DNA of 64,000 bases from Fibrobacterota bacterium. GTDB lineage: Bacteria > Fibrobacterota > Fibrobacteria > UBA11236. Positions 1-8,927 of this stretch are shown here, in pieces; position 1 is the first letter of the stretch; every line of letters starts with the position of its first letter. The notes beneath the pieces are model-generated. The model saw only the letters and a program-made list of their open reading frames with translations, made no database searches and was not told the origin of the DNA. Both the position numbers and the translations under genes were made by a program. Location of the stretch: the NCBI GenBank assembly GCA_028287505.1, contig JAQBPN010000045.1:1-64000 (forward strand), read 5' to 3'.

Positions 1-71
1 TTCTGTTCCGCAGTCAAAAGGCGCCGCCCACCTGGCCCTTTTCGGCAGTGTTTGAGGATTTCTTCGATCAT
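1..71 (-). CDS. Partial CDS, N-terminus of an unknown protein
   Basis: Reading leftward from an ATG at 69-71, the frame stays open to the window edge and gives 23 residues beginning MIEEILKHCRKG. A good Shine-Dalgarno (AAGGAGA) sits 5-6 bases before the ATG, and this is the main reason to believe it. Too little is visible to name a family. It is divergent from the ThuA-like gene, with about 250 bp of intergenic DNA in which I see no other feature. Confidence 0.45.
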   Translation of the reverse strand, partial: MIEEILKHCRKGPGGRRLLTAEQ

Positions 72-325
72 CCGGTTCTCCTTTTTTAGGTTTGGAACCG
101 GTCCGAAAATTCAGTCAAATAAGATCACTGCGGGCACATTGTGCGAAATGGGCCCCTGTATTTTTTGGAGGCGGGTAGGTATCGGATTTCGGGTCGGCTC
201 AAGCCAAGACAGACTTTGTCGTCCCAAAGCGCGGGGAAATGTAGCGGCCCGAAGCTAGATTTGGGGTAGGGGGAAATGTCTTGAATTGCCTTGTCTCTTC
301 GTCTTGACATGAAAGGGTATCGGTA

Positions 326-1435
326 ATGAATCGAAAACCGGAATTCGCAAAATTAATTTCCCTCTTCCTGTTCGTCTTTTTGGGGATCGACTCCACGGTG
401 CAAGCGGCCGCGGCGAAATTTAAGGTGATAGCGTTTTGGTCCGTCGACGGAAAAGGTCAACAACCTGATGACAAGGCGCATGACAGCTATTCCCATGAGA
501 GCAATGTTTTTTTTCCCAAGTTGGGCGCGCAAAACAATTTCACCTACGACTCTACGCAGGATTGGACGAAGCTGAACGATTCGGCCTTTCTCTACCAATA
601 CCAAATCGTGATGTTTTTGGATGATTTCCCCGCTCCCAACCAACAGGCCGCTGTTCGCAAATACATTGAACGCGGAGGCGGGTTCATCGCCTTTCACATT
701 TGCGCCTACAACTATCCCGGGGATACCCATGCTCCGGCTTGGCCATGGTATTTCGACACCTTGTTTGCCGGCGGACAATTCGTAAACAATACCTGGCTGC
801 CGGTATCGACCAAGCTGAAGGTCGAGGATACAACCGACCCTGTCACCAAGGGCTTTCCCAAGGTCTATACGTCTGAAGTCAGTGAATGGTACAGTTGGAA
901 AAATGACTTGCGTAAAAATCCGAATATCAAAATTCTCTGTTCCGTGGATCCTTCCGGCTTTCCGGTTGGAACCGATCCGGCGCAATCATGGACCAGCGGT
1001 TATTATCCGATTGTCTGGACCAACACGAAGTATAGGATGCTGTATTGCAACAGCGGCCACAACGACATGAATTACTCGACCAACACGGCCTTGTCCCTGA
1101 CTTGGAGCAATGCGCAGCACATCAAGCTCATCTTGAACACCCTTGAATGGCTCGGCAGTCCCCCGTCTACTTCGACGAAATTTTCAGGGGAGATGTTCAT
1201 GCAACGTAAGCCTGAGATGCAAATCCATTTCGAAAATCCGGGGCTGAGCATTTACCGCTCCGGTATCAACGATTTCGGGATATCCATTTGGGATTTACGA
1301 GGTAACCTTATCTCGCAAGGGCGTTCCTCCAATGGGAACTATTCCACCGGCGATCTTCAGATTGGAAAAGGATTTTACCTCATCCAATCCAAGTCATCGC
1401 AGGGAAATGAATCCAAGGCCGTCAGTATCCACTGA
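326..1435 (+). CDS. Secreted ThuA-like domain protein with C-terminal sorting module
   Basis: The 369-residue protein has a signal peptide (about residues 1-28, hydrophobic LISLFLFVFLG, cut near AAA). A ThuA-like glutamine-amidotransferase-fold domain follows (about 30-275) with the family features GGGFIAFHICA, a buried strand ending IVMFLDDFPAP, and NTLEWLG at the end. ThuA-like domains are common in secreted or periplasmic sugar-metabolism proteins, but their reaction is mostly unknown. The last 65 residues look like a type IX-style sorting domain: IWDLRGNLIS followed by GKGFYLIQSK. Its 3' end faces the lipoprotein gene at 1450, only 14 bp away. No operon partner is visible. The domain call is firm; the substrate is unknown. 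Confidence 0.8.
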   Translation: MNRKPEFAKLISLFLFVFLGIDSTVQAAAAKFKVIAFWSVDGKGQQPDDKAHDSYSHESNVFFPKLGAQNNFTYDSTQDWTKLNDSAFLYQYQIVMFLDDFPAPNQQAAVRKYIERGGGFIAFHICAYNYPGDTHAPAWPWYFDTLFAGGQFVNNTWLPVSTKLKVEDTTDPVTKGFPKVYTSEVSEWYSWKNDLRKNPNIKILCSVDPSGFPVGTDPAQSWTSGYYPIVWTNTKYRMLYCNSGHNDMNYSTNTALSLTWSNAQHIKLILNTLEWLGSPPSTSTKFSGEMFMQRKPEMQIHFENPGLSIYRSGINDFGISIWDLRGNLISQGRSSNGNYSTGDLQIGKGFYLIQSKSSQGNESKAVSIH

Positions 1436-1449
1436 TCGGCACCATTCTT

Positions 1450-2349
1450 TTAGTTGGCGACCTTGAAGGTAATCGTTCCGGCGCCACCGGGCGTTTGCGC
1501 CGTGATCTGGATAATAGCGATCGCACCCTGTTCAGTCTTGGCGATGAAAACGTCTCCCGAGGCGACCAAGGCGTCCGGGGTCGGTTCGGTGGGTTCGGTC
1601 CAGAGCGCGGCGACATCCGCCTTGGTGTAGACCGTATCAAATCCTGGAAAGTTCTGTAATTTGTAGAACGCGGTCGCATTAGCCGTTCCTGTCCAGCCGC
1701 TGGTGAAGTTATTACCGGTCGATTTCGCCTTATCGGGCGAGAAGAGATAATCACCGGCAGGAATACCATTGGCGCCGGTGGAATGGGCGTAACAGAGATC
1801 GATGGCTGTAAGATTGGCAGCCGAGGTCGCAGCGGTGTAGATCGCCGGTTCATCCAAATCGATCGAGCTTCCTTCCACAGACTGGTTCGAACCCGCGACC
1901 AGGGTCGTGGTAACGAGGTCGGTCGGCTGGATCACGGTAAAAGCGACGGAATCGGTGGAGACCTTGCCGTCGCTCGTCGCCTTGAGGATGAGGTAGTACT
2001 TTCCGCGAGTGACTCCGAAAAGACCTCTGATCCTCGCGTTGGCATCGGCATTCAGGTCAACGACCTTTTTCTGCACGACCGAATCGTCTATTTCAAACAT
2101 GGACGACGCATCCACGCCGTTCTTGCCGTGAACGGTGAAGGTGTATGCTGTAATGGTCGACGTTCCCGTCAGGGTGCCGTTGATCCTCCCGAAAGCGCTG
2201 CTGACGGTATAAATGCTGTCGGGCGACACCGCAAGGTTGCTGAAGCTGACCGAATTGCCCGCCGGGTCCGTGGGACTCGTGGTTTCATTACACCCCGTTA
2301 AAAGCGCCACCATCAATGCTACACTGTGTAACGCCAATACCTTCTTCAT
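1450..2349 (-). CDS. Putative surface or periplasmic lipoprotein, unknown function
   Basis: This 299-residue protein starts at the ATG at 2347-2349, because GGGGAGGCAG lies just before it and a lipoprotein signal follows at once (MKKVLALHSVALMVALLTGC, Cys20 as the lipidated residue). The mature part is Ser/Thr-rich and beta-rich, with two Ig-like stretches separated near residue 140. The C-terminal half contains a DLCYAHSTG stretch followed by LFSPDKAKS, a pattern I cannot assign to a named family. It lies 61 bp downstream of the GH20 gene on the same strand, so the two may be co-transcribed and it could be a surface partner of that enzyme. That link is inference from position only. Confidence 0.7.
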   Translation of the reverse strand: MKKVLALHSVALMVALLTGCNETTSPTDPAGNSVSFSNLAVSPDSIYTVSSAFGRINGTLTGTSTITAYTFTVHGKNGVDASSMFEIDDSVVQKKVVDLNADANARIRGLFGVTRGKYYLILKATSDGKVSTDSVAFTVIQPTDLVTTTLVAGSNQSVEGSSIDLDEPAIYTAATSAANLTAIDLCYAHSTGANGIPAGDYLFSPDKAKSTGNNFTSGWTGTANATAFYKLQNFPGFDTVYTKADVAALWTEPTEPTPDALVASGDVFIAKTEQGAIAIIQITAQTPGGAGTITFKVAN

Positions 2350-2410
2350 ACTGCCTCCCCTTCTTGGGAAAATTTGTAAAAATGTTGTGATGAGGTTGAT
2401 TGCGGGACGG

Positions 2411-4180
2411 CTATAGGCCGGTAGCCCGGAGAACACGGTGGCCCGCTTGGTCCTCGAAAAGAATGAGTCCTTTTCCGAAAGCGGGCGAACTCAACCAGGG
2501 TTTTTCCGATTCACTGCCAAGATACCGCCCGCTCAAATCGAATATTTTTCCGGAGGTGCCCGGCGTGTTGTGTCTGTTTGCATTTCCCGCATGGACTCCA
2601 ACGGTCCAATCCTTGACGGGTACGAAATTATCGAACACGGTTAACTTGGTCGGGCTTACGGTGCCCCTCTGCCAGGTTATCAGCCCGTCGGTGGTATACC
2701 ATTTCAAGCCCATGCGGTCGAACCGGCTGCCGAACGAGGGGAGCCTGGTTGCGAATTCGGTCCAGGCCGCGGACGTATTGGCGCTGGTTGGCAGCCACGC
2801 GACTTCGGCAACCGATAACAATCGCGGCCACATTTGCTGGTCGGGGTAGGTTGCATTGATGTAAAGGAATTCGCCCCAGACTGGAGCGGTGATGCCGAGT
2901 GCGTTTGGTCCAGCCTGGCCCATCGGCGTTAAATAGATGGTCTGCAAGGTGTTGACGGTGTTCCAGGTCGCGCAATTCGGTTGGCCGGCCTTATTGCAAT
3001 AATCCAGGAACAGGTCGTCCTCCCAGGAAATGACGCCGCCGACGGGACGGTTGGCGAGATAGGGTTCGACAAGCGTGGTCGGATCCTGATATATCTGCTG
3101 TCCCTGGTAGCTTCCCCCGATCTCGCCCCATCCGATCATCTTCTTTCCTGCCGCACGGACTTTCTTCTCGGCCAGCCTTATGAAAAGCGTATAGTCCGCG
3201 ATCGGAGTCGCCGCTTCATCTCCGCCGATGTGGATATAATCGGATGTCGTGAAAACCGAGGCCAACACCCTGATGCATTCGCTGAAAAGGGAGTCCACTT
3301 CCGGGGTGGCCTGTGAACCGCATTTGAAATAGGCCCCGTTGGGGGTGACTATGCCATACGCTGGGTAGGCTGCCACTGCGGCCCTGCAATGCCCCGGCAG
3401 GTCGATCTCAGGAAGAACGGTAATGTGGCGGAGCGCGCAATATTGGACGAATGCGCGCAGCTCGTCCTGGGTGTAATACCAGCGTGTTCCGGCCGGAGGC
3501 TTGGCGCCGCCCGTCTGGCTCGCGGCGGCCATGGTCGTCAGGTTCGGGAACTTGGGGATTTCGATTCGCCACCCCTCGTCGTCGGTCAGGTGCATGTGCA
3601 ACACATTCATCTTGAACAGGCTCATCCGGTCCGCTTGTTTGCGGAGTTCATCCAGGGTTATCCAGACCCGGGCAGGATCGATCAAAACCGCGCGCCACGA
3701 ATAGCGCGGTCTGTCCGTAATGGACACGGCGTCCAAGGTGATGGTTGCCGGAACCTGGGCGGGTGCTTTCAGTTCCACCTCAGGCGGGAACAATTGCCTG
3801 AGCGTTTGAATCGCATAAAACTGCCCGGTTGAAGTCGGGGCGGTGATTGCCACGCCGGTTGACGTCACAATCAACGAATAGCCTTCGGTGCCGAACCCCG
3901 TGGTGTCCTGGACAATGGTGAGGGTGAATTGCGCGCTGCTTTTATCGCCGACGATGGTTGCTTTTTTATTGGCCTGGGCGAGCAGCTCCTTCAACCACGC
4001 CACGGCTGTATCTGAATTTGCATCACCCCAGATTGAGACATTTGCCGGAACGGTGAACGTCCCCGTTCCAAGGGTCAAGGTTCTAGGCTTGGGAATGATG
4101 TTAACGGCTGGGAAGGAACTCATCGAAAACAGCAGCACCGCCACTATTGCAGGAAGGTACAACCTCTTTACATTATGCAT
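2411..4180 (-). CDS. Secreted beta-N-acetylhexosaminidase (GH20)
   Basis: This enzyme should remove terminal GlcNAc/GalNAc from chitooligosaccharides by substrate-assisted catalysis. The 589-residue protein has a signal peptide (1-25), the GH20b N-terminal alpha/beta domain (about 27-150) and the GH20 barrel (about 155-500). The catalytic Asp-Glu pair is in HIGGDEA (D321, E322). Other family marks are MNVLHMHLTDDEGWRIE and LPEIDLPGHCRA. The tail (KIFDLSGRYLG, then GKGLILFED) looks like a degenerate type IX sorting module. The start is preceded by AAGGGGC. It is exported, unlike the signal-less GH20 at 26977-28842, so the two probably work in different compartments. The lipoprotein gene follows 61 bp downstream. 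Confidence 0.95.
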   Translation of the reverse strand: MHNVKRLYLPAIVAVLLFSMSSFPAVNIIPKPRTLTLGTGTFTVPANVSIWGDANSDTAVAWLKELLAQANKKATIVGDKSSAQFTLTIVQDTTGFGTEGYSLIVTSTGVAITAPTSTGQFYAIQTLRQLFPPEVELKAPAQVPATITLDAVSITDRPRYSWRAVLIDPARVWITLDELRKQADRMSLFKMNVLHMHLTDDEGWRIEIPKFPNLTTMAAASQTGGAKPPAGTRWYYTQDELRAFVQYCALRHITVLPEIDLPGHCRAAVAAYPAYGIVTPNGAYFKCGSQATPEVDSLFSECIRVLASVFTTSDYIHIGGDEAATPIADYTLFIRLAEKKVRAAGKKMIGWGEIGGSYQGQQIYQDPTTLVEPYLANRPVGGVISWEDDLFLDYCNKAGQPNCATWNTVNTLQTIYLTPMGQAGPNALGITAPVWGEFLYINATYPDQQMWPRLLSVAEVAWLPTSANTSAAWTEFATRLPSFGSRFDRMGLKWYTTDGLITWQRGTVSPTKLTVFDNFVPVKDWTVGVHAGNANRHNTPGTSGKIFDLSGRYLGSESEKPWLSSPAFGKGLILFEDQAGHRVLRATGL

Positions 4181-4664
4181 AGCGTTGCCCCTTCATTCAT
4201 TGTTTTGCAGGAATAGGTGGTTTGCAAAATCCGGGTAGTTTGATACCCTTTGGCGCCTAAAATATAATAAGCGCTTCAAATCCAAGCTGAGTTTCAGGCG
4301 ACTCCGATTTAATTAGGGAACCGGATTTAAACAAAAAACCCACATCGCCCAACACCGCCAGCCAGGAAACCGCGGGCATACTCCGCATTGCGGTTTCGCA
4401 AGTGGCCTGGGAAGGCATGCGCTTCGGGGTCGACACTTCCCACTCAGCGCGTGTCCTCGTTAATCGCGCATGCCTTCCCAGGCCACTTCCGGCGTGGCAA
4501 ACGTTGCATGCAATTGTCCCTCACAAGAGGAATAAATCTCGAAACTGCCCCCCAAGAATTGATACATTTCAAAAGAACCCGACCTGGAGATTCCGCCCCT
4601 TTTCATTTTGATTCTTCGGGACAATTCCACACATGTGCGCATCTAACGCGAACGAGGTAACCCC
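4181..4664. other. 484-bp intergenic region between divergent genes
   Basis: This stretch separates the leftward GH20 gene from the rightward repeat-protein gene. It has an AT-rich block around 4257-4275, a plausible promoter zone for the GH20 gene, although I cannot pair a clear -35 and -10. It also holds the perfect 23-bp inverted repeat listed separately. The short open frames here lie inside the repeat arms, lack a ribosome-binding site and show no protein-like pattern, so no gene is called. Confidence 0.6.
4400..4488. repeat. Perfect 23-bp inverted repeat with 43-bp spacer
   Basis: The left arm (4400-4422, beginning AAGTGGCCTGGG) is an exact reverse complement of the right arm (4466-4488, ending CCCAGGCCACTT). 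Just outside the arms, TTGC (4389 region) and GCAA (4497 region) also pair after an 8-nt internal loop. The stem is GC-rich and would be very stable in RNA or single-stranded DNA. No T-tract follows on either strand, so it is not a standard intrinsic terminator. No transposase frame is nearby. Confidence 0.85.
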
Positions 4665-6692
4665 ATGCTCCTTCGACGATTCGCCCTCCTAGCCGCCACA
4701 CTACTGCTCCAAACCCTCCCCCTCTTCGCCCAAACCGACTGGACCTGGCGCAACCCTCTGCCCCAAGGCAATCCCCTCCACTCCGTCCTCTGGACCGGCA
4801 CCCGACTCATCACCGTAGGCGACCTGGGCACCATCCTCACCTCCCCGGATGCCATCGCTTGGACCCCGCGGACTTCGGGAACCTCCCAGTTGCTTCGCTC
4901 CGTGGCCGGCACCGGCGACCGGCTTTTGGCCGTCGGGGATTCCGGCACCATCCTGTCCTCTTCCAACGGCGACGCCTGGATCGGCCGGGCATCCGGCACT
5001 CTGCGAAAGCTTTCCTCCACCGTGTGGACCGGCAGCCAGTGGGTGACCGTGGGAGACTCCGGCTCCATCCTGACTTCCCCCGATGGCATCGCGTGGACCT
5101 CCCGGACCTCGGGCACGACCCGGCATCTCTACTCCGTGTCCTGGTCGGGCAGTGTGTTGTTGGCCGTGGGGGATACCGGCACGGTACTGACTTCCTCCAA
5201 CGGGATCGACTGGGTCTCAAGGACCTCGGGTACCGTCAAGACGCTCTCCGGGTCCGTATGGGCCGGAACCGGGTTCGTGGTGGTGGGGGGAAACCTTGGA
5301 GGGCTTGGCAAGGTGCTGACTTCGCCGGACGGAATCGCGTGGACGTCCCGGGATTCGGTGGCGGCGCCCAGGAATCTTTATGCGGTGGCTTGGTCCGGGG
5401 AGAGGTTCGTGGCGACGGGGTTGTTGCAGACCATTCAGACTTCGCCGGATGGGATCGTTTGGACCACCCGGGCGAATAGTAACTCGGGCGGCCCCTACAG
5501 TAGCGTGGCGTGGATGGGGAGCCAATGGGTGATGGTGGGGGCTTATGGCGATATTCTGACGTCGCCGGATGGGGTGGCTTGGACCAGGCGATCTTCGGTG
5601 CCGTTGATGTCGATGCATGCGGTGATTTGGGCCGGCAACCAATGGGTGGCGGCGGGGGATAGCGGTACCATCCTGACTTCGCCGGATGGGTCGGCCTGGA
5701 CCTCGAGGACTACGGGGAGCGCTAACGGTTTGCATGGCTTGTGCCGGGCGGGCGGGCTTCTGGTGGCCGTGGGGGGCGGCGGGGTCATTCTTACTTCTCC
5801 CGATGGGATAGCCTGGACCAGCCGGGTTTCGGGCGCGACAACCACGTTGGCTTCGGTGGCGTATACGGGGAGCCTGATCGTGGTGGTAGGCGGGCTGGGG
5901 ACCATTCTGACTTCGCCGGACGGAGTGGTGTGGACGAAACGGAATACGGGTACGGAATTATGGTTCTTTTCCGTGGCCTATGCGGGAACGCAACTGGTGG
6001 CGGTGGGGAACGTGGGCATGATTATGACGTCGCCGGATGGGTTGGTTTGGACGAAGCAGGATGCGCACGTGAGCGATGAAATGGCTTCGGTGACGTATAC
6101 GGGAACGCAGGTGGTGATTGCGGGATATAGTGCTCGTGTCGGCGGAGGGGGTACTCTGTTGACTTCTCCCGATGGTATCGCATGGACGAGCCGGTCGACG
6201 GGGGAAACCAATTGGTATCAATCGGTGATGTGGACGGGAAGGCAGTTGGTGCTGTTGGAAAACCTGGGCCGGATGTGGACGTCGCCGGATGGGATCGCTT
6301 GGAGGAAGGTGCCTTTGATTATGTGGCTGGGGCCGAGTGCGGTCGCGTCGTCGGGGAGTCTGTTGGTGGCGGTGGGTTCGGGAGGCGCGATTCTGACGGC
6401 GCCGGAGGTGCCGGCTTCATTGGTGCAGAAACGGGTTACGGGCGGGGATTTTTCGCTGCGGGTAACAAAAGAGGCGGTGTACTTCGCGTGGCCGGAATCG
6501 CAGGGTAACGAGGGTGTGTCGGTGAATGTGTATTCGTTGGAGGGACGTGGGGTGGCTTTGCGGGGGTTGGTGAGGCGTGAGGGAGGGGAAGGTGTGGTTG
6601 GGGTTGGGCGATTGCCGGCGGGGCGTTTTTTGTTGGAGGTGAAGGTGGGGGATCATCGCGATTGGAAGGGGTTCCAAATCGACCAAAAATAG
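4665..6692 (+). CDS. Secreted propeller-like protein with 13 TSPDGIAWT-type repeats
   Basis: The 675-residue exported protein has a signal peptide (MLLRRFALLAATLLLQTLP, cut after LFAQ). It then has about 13 repeats of roughly 40 residues, each with a GDSGTILTSPDGIAWT-like core. These resemble BNR/Asp-box or Ycf48-type beta-propeller blades. The final 90 residues contain VYSLEGRGV and LPAGRFLLEV, a likely sorting module. GAGG lies 7-8 bases before the ATG. Third-position composition flips inside the gene: to about 5270 the codons end mostly in C, afterwards mostly in G (GGC to GGG, TCC to TCG, ACC to ACG), although the protein repeat is unchanged. Function unknown; a surface binding or structural role is a guess. 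Confidence 0.8.
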   Translation: MLLRRFALLAATLLLQTLPLFAQTDWTWRNPLPQGNPLHSVLWTGTRLITVGDLGTILTSPDAIAWTPRTSGTSQLLRSVAGTGDRLLAVGDSGTILSSSNGDAWIGRASGTLRKLSSTVWTGSQWVTVGDSGSILTSPDGIAWTSRTSGTTRHLYSVSWSGSVLLAVGDTGTVLTSSNGIDWVSRTSGTVKTLSGSVWAGTGFVVVGGNLGGLGKVLTSPDGIAWTSRDSVAAPRNLYAVAWSGERFVATGLLQTIQTSPDGIVWTTRANSNSGGPYSSVAWMGSQWVMVGAYGDILTSPDGVAWTRRSSVPLMSMHAVIWAGNQWVAAGDSGTILTSPDGSAWTSRTTGSANGLHGLCRAGGLLVAVGGGGVILTSPDGIAWTSRVSGATTTLASVAYTGSLIVVVGGLGTILTSPDGVVWTKRNTGTELWFFSVAYAGTQLVAVGNVGMIMTSPDGLVWTKQDAHVSDEMASVTYTGTQVVIAGYSARVGGGGTLLTSPDGIAWTSRSTGETNWYQSVMWTGRQLVLLENLGRMWTSPDGIAWRKVPLIMWLGPSAVASSGSLLVAVGSGGAILTAPEVPASLVQKRVTGGDFSLRVTKEAVYFAWPESQGNEGVSVNVYSLEGRGVALRGLVRREGGEGVVGVGRLPAGRFLLEVKVGDHRDWKGFQIDQK

Positions 6693-6742
6693 TGGCTGGT
6701 GGATTTTTAGACGCTATGATAGTAGCGCTCGGAACAAATTCA

Positions 6743-7165
6743 TCATCTGCCTACGCCGATTTCCTTCATGATGTCCGCCAGATTGCTCATGCCCCAATGT
6801 TCGGCGTATTTGCCGTCCTGCAACCGGATGATATCGATGACCTGGATGGCTACCTTCTTGTTCGAGGTGGGCGCGTCCATGAACGCGCCCGTATGCGTTC
6901 CCCGCAGAATCTTGCGCGTAGTCACCCTGTCCCCTTCGGCGATTTGATCGAGGATCTCCACCTTCAAATCGGAAAATCCTTTCCTCAGCATCTCGAGGAT
7001 GAAATACACCATGCTTTGAGGTCCATTAGGCGTTCCCGGCGGAGCCGCATGATTGACCAGGTTCTCACCCACCAATTCCCGAAATGATTCCATCCGGCCC
7101 TGTTCGATGAATTCCCTATTGAAACGGATCACGGTCGCTTTGTTCTGTTCGACGGTAGATGGCAT
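6743..7165 (-). CDS. SnoaL-like / ester-cyclase family protein
   Basis: The 140-residue protein starts at the ATG at 7163-7165, preceded by GGAGG. A longer open frame upstream has no ribosome-binding site and non-protein-like sequence. It matches the SnoaL-like NTF2 fold: N-terminal helices (FNREFIEQGRM), a central VNHAAPPGTPNG segment, then DQIAEGDRVTTRKILRGTHTG and the closing KYAEHWGMSN strand. Members include polyketide cyclases, but most have no known substrate. It lies 71 bp downstream of the AraC-type regulator on the same strand and may be its target or operon partner. It is cytoplasmic, with no signal peptide. Confidence 0.8.
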   Translation of the reverse strand: MPSTVEQNKATVIRFNREFIEQGRMESFRELVGENLVNHAAPPGTPNGPQSMVYFILEMLRKGFSDLKVEILDQIAEGDRVTTRKILRGTHTGAFMDAPTSNKKVAIQVIDIIRLQDGKYAEHWGMSNLADIMKEIGVGR

Positions 7166-7236
7166 CTTGCCTCCTTTTCCCGGAACAAAGGATACATCGC
7201 CGGGCCGCGGGGGAATTAAGGCTATCCGTCCAAAAC

Positions 7237-8118
7237 CTATCGGCGGACGTCCATCCGTTGCGATTGGAATTCCTTGGGGGTGATCCCGAAGACCTGCTTG
7301 AAGGATTGCGTGAAACTGGAGTGGTTCAGGTATCCCACCTTGTGGAAAACCTCGCTCGGCTTTTCCCGACCGTGCAGCAGCATGTCCCGAGCCGCTTCCA
7401 TGCGCTTTTGCAAGATCCACCTGTTCGGCGGCGCGCCGTAGAGTTTCGCGAACCGCCGCTTGAAAGTTGACAGACTGACATTGCAGAGGAATGCAATCTC
7501 CTCCAAGCCGATCCGGGTGGTGAGGTTGTGTTCCACCACCCTCCGGATGGTCAGATCCTCCGACGCATCGTCTTTCAGGAACCGGAACGACCGGATCTGC
7601 CGGGGATGTTTTTCCAGCAGGTACAACATCAACTCCTCGAACTTCAGCCGCCGCATTTCCACGGACATGAGCGATCCGTTCCGCAAGAGCGAGAGCAAGG
7701 TCCCGATATAGGTATCGATGAAGGCGTCTTTCCTGAAGGCGATGTAGGGATCGCCCGCATGGCCCGGTTCCGCGCGGCTTCCGAGCGTATTGCGGTCGTA
7801 CTTCAGGAAGAAATCCGTCAGGATCTCGTTGCCGAAGAAGATCAGGATGCTGCGGAATTGGATCCTATCCTTGGGCTTCATGGACACCAGGCAATTGCCG
7901 GCGGAAAGGAAATGGAATTCCCCTTCCCTCACTTCCACCTTCTTTTCCGCGAATTGGATTGTCTTTTCGCCGCTGATCACCAGGCTGACAGCGTTCTTAT
8001 TGAGGATGCTGCGGCCGCTGAAGGACCCCGCCGGGGCGGTATAGTGGTGAAAGATCAGGCTTTCCCGCCCGCTTTTTCCATCGGCGAAAATATCCTCGGG
8101 CAGATTGAATACGGCCAT
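7237..8118 (-). CDS. AraC-family transcriptional regulator
   Basis: In this 293-residue regulator, the N-terminal 170 residues form a cupin-like sensor region (VSLVISGEKTIQF, REGEFHFLSAG). The C-terminal part (about 185-290) is a double helix-turn-helix AraC domain. The first HTH is IGLEEIAFLCNVSLSTFKRRF. The second is PSEVFHKVGYLNHSSFTQSFK, with the classic closing FGITPKEF. The SnoaL-like gene follows 71 bp downstream. The effector is unknown. The sensor resembles that of ExsA/PchR-like activators only loosely. Confidence 0.88.
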   Translation of the reverse strand: MAVFNLPEDIFADGKSGRESLIFHHYTAPAGSFSGRSILNKNAVSLVISGEKTIQFAEKKVEVREGEFHFLSAGNCLVSMKPKDRIQFRSILIFFGNEILTDFFLKYDRNTLGSRAEPGHAGDPYIAFRKDAFIDTYIGTLLSLLRNGSLMSVEMRRLKFEELMLYLLEKHPRQIRSFRFLKDDASEDLTIRRVVEHNLTTRIGLEEIAFLCNVSLSTFKRRFAKLYGAPPNRWILQKRMEAARDMLLHGREKPSEVFHKVGYLNHSSFTQSFKQVFGITPKEFQSQRMDVRR

Positions 8119-8184
8119 GGATCATCCCTCAATTCCGGATTGAAGTATAATTCTTCCCGATCAAGGAATCACCTCCACGAGGCA

Positions 8185-8391
8185 TTAGTGCCTTATTTGC
8201 GAGCCTTTTGTATCGACTTTGGAAGCGATTTGATTTAGTTGCAAGATCAATTCAGCGGAAAGCTTCAGGGTTGCAGCTTTCAGGTTCTCATTCAAATGCG
8301 CTAAAGATGAGGTTCCTGGAATAAGCAAAATATTCGGTGAACGCTGCAAGAGCCAAGCGAGTGCGAAGGCCTCGGCATTGCGGGCGACCAG
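8185..8391 (-). pseudogene. Aldo/keto reductase remnant (C-terminal ~68 residues)
   Basis: Translated leftward, this frame ends at a TAA (8185-8187) and reads ARNAEAFALAWLLQRSPNIL, then LIPGTSSLAHLNENLKAA. That is the cofactor-binding C-terminal end of the aldo/keto reductase family. The catalytic Asp/Tyr/Lys/His region that should lie upstream is missing. On the 5' side the frame runs into a hydrophobic signal-peptide-like stretch (LLGLFLFLLVA). Near 8428 a GGAGG plus ATG is found in another frame, so an unrelated gene start seems joined to the remnant. No intact start was found for this frame. It is a decayed gene or a deletion junction. Confidence 0.6.
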
Positions 8392-8561
8392 CAGGAAAAG
8401 GAAAAGGCCCAGGAGACGGGTCGCATGGAGTAACCTCCGAAATCGGGTTTAAGGAACGCTGTCCTCAAATCTAATTAGGAAGGATTGGAAATCGGCTCGA
8501 ATTTGCCGGGTGGGCGCTCAATAAGATATTGAATGCCCACCCGGGGAAGAATCAAAAGCTC
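8392..8561. other. Intergenic DNA with a strong stem-loop at 8506-8544
   Basis: CCGGGTGGGC (8506-8515) pairs with GCCCACCCGG (8535-8544). Inside the loop TCAAT (8518-8522) pairs with ATTGA (8528-8532), giving a nearly continuous hairpin. It lies just past the 3' end of the small gene at 8562-8927 and could be its transcript end, although the T-tract on the minus strand is poor. The rest is spacer between this stem and the aldo/keto reductase remnant. Confidence 0.55.
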
Positions 8562-8927
8562 CTAGTGGAACTCAAGACCGGGGTTGCCGAGATGTGGACG
8601 GGGAGAGGGAACCGGAAACGTGAACCGGGGCTTTCCCGTCGATCCACATACGAATCCTCCATCCACATCCATGAAGGCTATGGGCGTTGCATCCGTGATG
8701 GCAACTCCTTTGAGAGTTGTTTGAACGGCTTTTGAAATGAGCTTCTGAGCCATTGTGCTTATTTCTTTTGCGGAGATGTCTTCCGACAATCGTGCGGCTT
8801 GCAAAAGACTGTTCGCGGCTTTGAGATGCGCCATTGAATCGGGAGTCCATGGCGGAATCCGATGGATCTTGCCGTCCGGCCCGATATAAAATCCGCCTCC
8901 ATCTCCACCGCCAAATAAGACAACCAT
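8562..8927 (-). CDS. Small hypothetical protein
   Basis: The 121-residue protein starts at an ATG with GGAGG at ideal spacing. It begins with a Gly-rich segment (FGGGDGGGFYIGPDGKIHRI), then IPPWTPDSM and an alpha-helical stretch with regular Leu/Ala spacing (about 30-75), ending in a Pro-rich tail. There is no signal peptide or membrane segment. I do not recognise a family. The surroundings (two gene remnants, AT-rich spacers) suggest a region with turnover, so its function cannot be inferred from context. Confidence 0.6.
   Translation of the reverse strand: MVVLFGGGDGGGFYIGPDGKIHRIPPWTPDSMAHLKAANSLLQAARLSEDISAKEISTMAQKLISKAVQTTLKGVAITDATPIAFMDVDGGFVCGSTGKPRFTFPVPSPRPHLGNPGLEFH

Noticed and set aside
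303-308. TTGACA just upstream of the ThuA-like gene as a -35 element.
   Set aside because: A -10 at the usual distance would fall inside the coding region, beyond the start codon at 326.
4840-6400. Regular DNA repeats that might be read as a CRISPR-like or tandem array.
   Set aside because: They are in frame, diverged, and code for the TSPDGIAWT protein repeats; there are no constant repeats with unique spacers.
6712-6727. Small CGCTA/TAGCG hairpin between the convergent repeat-protein and SnoaL-like genes.
   Set aside because: A 5-bp stem without a T-tract on either strand is too weak to call a terminator.
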